Positions 18,523-21,867 of a DNA stretch of 21,867 nucleotides are shown piece by piece. The stretch is from Hymenoscyphus infarciens (Eukaryota > Ascomycota > Leotiomycetes > Helotiales > Helotiaceae): positions 1-21,867 of the forward strand of contig LLCB01000569.1 in assembly GCA_001414345.1 (NCBI GenBank). The letters are read 5' to 3'. A program made the translations under genes and the position numbers. The notes beneath the pieces were generated by a model. That model was not told the origin of the DNA and did not search any database. It saw only the letters and a program-made list of their open reading frames with translations. Numbering within the stretch: position 1 is the stretch's first letter; each line of letters starts with the position of its first letter.

Positions 18523-21041
18523 TCTAAGCTTAACTAGAAAGTCCTAGTTTTATAGACTCTTAAGCCTTAAAAGTTAGTACTTTCTAGCTAACTTTAAGTA
18601 TTACTTTTAAACCCTTATTATAATCTAATAACTTAAAGGCGCCTATATAGGAGAGAATTAAGCAGAGTTAGTTATATAGGTTATTAAAGAGTATAATATA
18701 AGGTATAAAGTAGGCTAGTTTATAACTAATAATATACTAAATAATAATACCTATCTAGATATTATTACTAAGAGGTTCTTACCTCGTCTTACTCTTAAAT
18801 AATAAAAAGTATAATGTTTATAATATCTTAGATATATTATAAATCTTAGAGTAAAAGCCTTCCTTTATAAGGCTAAATTTAATACCTTTAAGGTAGAAAG
18901 CGATAGTACTAGATTAAATTCTAATTTAATTAAGAAGCTAAATACCTAGTAAAAGCGTGGCTCTGTTAGTAAGCTCTATAATATCGTCTATTATATTATA
19001 GAATCACCTTAATAGCACTAATAATTCTAAGCTATAGAGAACGATTCTATAGCTTTTAAGGAGTCTTATAATTACTTATAATTAGTAGGAGATAATACTA
19101 CTTAGTAGAATTCCCTCTATTTTATAATCTAGTATATCTTATAAGTATAGAGCTAAATTAACTTATTTTACTTATATAACTCTAGTACTATCTATAAGAG
19201 TAATTATAAGGTAAAAGCTACCTAAGCTAAACGATAATAAGATAATTATAATACTTAATTATCTTATAATATCCTTACCTCTAGTAATTAGAATACTCTT
19301 AAAGAAGTTATATAAATTCTAAAGCCTTTTTACGACTATATAATACGTATATAGAGTACTAAATAGTCTACTAATTAAGGTATAGCTTCTAATTATCTTA
19401 TTACCTTAAATAGATTAGTAGAGTATATATATAATATATAAGACGAATTTAGAATATAAGATAATAAAGATTATATCTACTAGTACTCTAATAATTATTA
19501 AATAAAGATCGACGAATACTTTCTTAAGACTAAGAATACTCTAGTATATTACGTCTTAATTATAATTACTTCTAAGATAAAGTTTAAGTAGTTTTAGTAT
19601 AAGTAAGAGAATATAAGTTAGTAGAAAGATATAAACTATCTAGATTTATAGGTATTATAAGCTAATAGATATATTAGAGAGGTTTAGGTAGAATATAAGA
19701 ATCTTACGATACCTTAAGATAATAATACTAGAGGTAAAAGAGCTTAGTTACTAGACGACTTTAAGAGAGATATAGATATAGTTATAATATACAACTCTAT
19801 AGAGAATAATTCTCTTAATATATAGTTCTACTAAAAGCTCTTCTACCTTAATATATACGAAAGTTTACCTTAATACTAGTATTATATACTTAAGTTAAAA
19901 GCTATATATCGTCTTACTTAATTAGGATTAGATATAGCCTTAATTCTTATAATAAGTAGTAATTATAAGAGAGTATTCTCTTAAGCTAAACTACTTATTA
20001 TAGAGTAAAGGAATCGCCTTTAACCTAATATAATAGAGGTAACTTAGTACCTCTAAGTATAGATTATTATAGACTAAAAGTTATAAGAGAAGTAGAGAGA
20101 AAAGGATTTAGAAGATAAGTAGTAAGATAAAGAGAATTAGGTTATTACTAATCTATTAGAATAATACTATAATTTAGGTATAATATCTCGTCTTTTAGTA
20201 GCTTTAATAATATTATTATTTTTAATACTTCTTAAATTAGTCTATAATATTAGTACTTTTTATTACTTTTTACTTATTTTAATGTTTTTTACTTATACTT
20301 CTTATCTTATCTTATTCTCTCTAGTACCTCTCCTTACCTAGCCTCCTCTTTTAGTCTTTCTTATCTCTTCTATTTAAATTTAGTATCTCTCTTATCTAAT
20401 TTAGCCTAGCCTATAAGTGAAACTAGCTTATTCTCTCCTTTCCTAATAGAGAGAGGTAGCCTATCCTCTCTAGAGTGCTAGGCTGACTAAGGCAGGGAAA
20501 GCTAAAACACTAATACTCTCTCTTATTTAGATAGAAGAGGATAGGCTATTTTCACTTATAGGCTAGGCTCGATTAGGTAGAATAGTTAGAATAGAAGAAG
20601 TAGCTAGGAAAGTAAAAAAGAGAGGCTAGAAGAGGAAAGAATAAGCTAGGAGTAGATAAGATAGAAGAGAAAAGGTAAAGTATAATAAAAGTAGTAAACT
20701 CTTAAAATAAGTAAAAAGTATTAAAATAAGTAAAAAGCTAGTTGAAAGTACTAATATTATAGACTAGTAATAGAAGTATTAAAAATAATAATTCTACTAA
20801 AACTACTAAATATAAGATATATTATTTTATAGACTAGTATAAACCTAGAGGAGTAGTAGGTCTAATACCTCGGGATAGAATTAAATAAGCGGATCAAATC
20901 TCGGAGAAGAATAGAAGTAGAAGAGAGAAGTAATATATTAGAATATAAGAAAGCAGAATAGTCTTAAATTAGAGACGAGATCGGAAAGGCTTATATAAGA
21001 AGGCTAGGATAATAAAAGAGATAGAGAAAGTTAAAACACTA

Positions 21042-21801
21042 ATAAAATCAAATAATTAGAATTTCTATAGTAGTATCTACTTAGTATTATATATCTTAGA
21101 CTCGTTCTCTATTAGATACTCTAGCCTCGACTTCTAGCCTCTAACTAATCAACCTTATCTATAGCTATAAACCTCTCTAGTAACATAGCCTAAATCTGCT
21201 CTTAGTCTTAAGCTTCTATACTATTATCACTTCTATAACTAATAATCTCTCTATTATATCTAATAACCTTATTCGTATCTTAACTTTTAATACGCTTCTA
21301 TCTATTATCTATAAAACTCGTAACTTTTAAAATTCTCTCTATTCTAGATTAAAATCTCGATCTTTTAATAAAACTCTTAGTAATAGAAACTTAAGTAGAA
21401 ACTAAGATAAGAATAGATATATAACTAAATATAAGAGTAGTCTAATAAAAGGCTAAGAGAATAAAATAAGCTATATTTACTATATATAATAATTTTAGAA
21501 AAGAATTCTTAGCTTCTCTTATTTTAAAGCTTTTACTAAATAACTATCTCTCTTTTAACTCTCTATTTTTAAAACCTTTTATATAAATATATAGATAAAA
21601 TACTCTCTATCTCTAATTAAGAAATCTATCTAAGTAACTTAATATATTATAATTAATATATTAGTTTTAATCTAAGAGAATCTAAACTAAATATCTAAGT
21701 CTCTTATTTCTAGAATTCTCTTTATTAAGTAAGCTAGCTACTTCTTTAGAGCCTGTTTAGCTTATATATATCTAGGATATATACTACTAAAAATTAGGAG
21801 G

Positions 21802-21837
<36 letters not shown>

Positions 21838-21867
21838 TAAGTTTATCTATATACTAGTGTTTAATAT
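21042..21867. other. RIP-like repeat DNA of unknown type
   Basis: This AT-rich sequence follows the outer hAT target duplication and continues to the window edge. It has the same poverty of CpA and TpG but no recognisable terminal repeat, coding frame or long terminal repeat. It is probably an older transposon remnant into which the hAT MITE inserted. Confidence 0.5.
21804..21833. repeat. (AT)15 microsatellite
   Basis: Fifteen uninterrupted AT dinucleotides lie near the right edge of the window. Confidence 0.95.

Larger units (their letters stand above)
17380..20060 (+). pseudogene. hAT transposase remnant
   Basis: The clearest part is 19931-20050, in the frame of base 19931. There the plus strand reads DIALILIISSNYKRVFS, a stop, AKLLIIE, a stop, RNRL, a stop, then PNIIEV. 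This is the hallmark of the C-terminal hAT dimerisation domain (SS-x-x-x-RVFS-x-AK, then R-x-R-L-x-P). The three interrupting stops are TAA at positions where CAA would fit, as RIP produces. Near 17370-17500 a stretch rich in Arg/Lys followed by W-like TAG codons and KG may be the remnant of a BED-type finger, which is tentative. The frame between them is too mutated to follow by eye. The outer bounds given are approximate. Confidence 0.75.
16550..20512 (+). mobile_element. full-length RIP-mutated hAT transposon (inner element)
   Basis: The element is 3,963 bp. The left end reads TAGTATTTTAGGTTTCC, and the reverse complement of the right end reads TAGTGTTTTAGCTTTCC. The flanks are a perfect 8-bp duplication, ATACTCTC at 16542-16549 and 20513-20520. 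It lies opposite in orientation to the outer MITE and to the MITE at 13630. The whole length is TpA-rich with CpA and TpG rare, consistent with heavy RIP. A degenerate transposase frame lies on the plus strand. It is certainly inactive as it stands. Confidence 0.88.
16489..21041. mobile_element. hAT MITE split by a nested insertion (outer element)
   Basis: The left end reads TAGTGTTTTAGCTTTCC and the reverse complement of the right end reads TAGTGTTTTAACTTTC. The flanks are ATAAAACC (16481-16488) and ATAAAATC (21042-21049), an 8-bp target duplication with one C/T change. The element consists of 16489-16549 plus 20521-21041 (about 582 bp) and is interrupted by a full-length relative with its own target duplication. 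Joining the two parts restores alignment to the reverse complement of the inner element's right end, including a shared TTTCACTTATAGGCTAGGCT block. Further right, the outer part aligns with the reverse complement of the inner element's left region (AATATATTACTTCTC). It is therefore an internally deleted derivative of the same family. Confidence 0.85.

Noticed and set aside
16489..20512. A single hAT element with left end 16489 and right end 20512
   Set aside because: Its flanks (ATAAAACC and ATACTCTC) do not match; the nested model pairs each end with a matching 8-bp duplication.
13140..21867. tRNA or rRNA genes in the AT-rich half
   Set aside because: No A-box/B-box pair with a cloverleaf, nor any rRNA-like conserved block, was seen.

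Overview
The window looks like a fragment of a filamentous ascomycete genome (Pezizomycotina; a leotiomycete is my guess, not shown). The genes have short introns of about 50-60 bp with GTAAGT-like donors, CTAAC/CTAAT-like branch points and CAG/TAG acceptors, and start codons in Kozak-like context. Gene-bearing DNA of normal composition alternates with AT-rich DNA in which CpA and TpG are rare and TpA is abundant, the pattern left by repeat-induced point mutation (RIP).

Layout. 1-413 is an AT-rich tandem array of 29-bp and 23-bp units. 414-707 is RIP-like DNA with a candidate 197-bp TA-flanked MITE and a hairpin. 708-9317 holds four genes for coiled-coil proteins of unknown function: one on the minus strand (708-2564), a divergent four-exon gene (3216-6120), a third whose 5' end is broken or unresolved (6509-7198), and a two-exon minus-strand gene (8383-9317). 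10330-12953 holds a head-to-tail pair of paralogues on the minus strand: the first appears intact with three exons, the second carries two frameshifts. 15249-15741 is the relic of another small coiled-coil gene, readable only across three frames.

The rest is transposon graveyard. 13186-14478 is a TA-flanked inverted-repeat element into which a 490-bp hAT MITE has inserted, with an 8-bp target duplication differing at one base. 16489-21041 is a second MITE of the same hAT family, interrupted after base 16549 by a 3,963-bp full-length hAT element in the opposite orientation. Both layers keep 8-bp target duplications (perfect for the inner, one transition for the outer). The inner element still shows the C-terminal dimerisation motif of a hAT transposase on the plus strand, riddled with CAA-to-TAA type stops. 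21042-21867 is further RIP-like DNA ending near an (AT)15 tract.

How the parts relate. I see no metabolic cluster. The recurring theme is a small island of fast-evolving, probably lineage-specific coiled-coil genes and a duplicated gene pair, wedged between RIP-mutated transposons, with gene decay increasing toward the transposon-rich right half. The best-characterised protein is the 911-residue product of 3216-6120. It combines a KEN motif, four S-P-x-K/R sites, basic nuclear-localisation-like patches, a C2H2 finger of U1/matrin-like spacing, a long coiled coil, a duplicated 30-residue motif and an acidic tail, suggesting a nuclear structural or cell-cycle protein.
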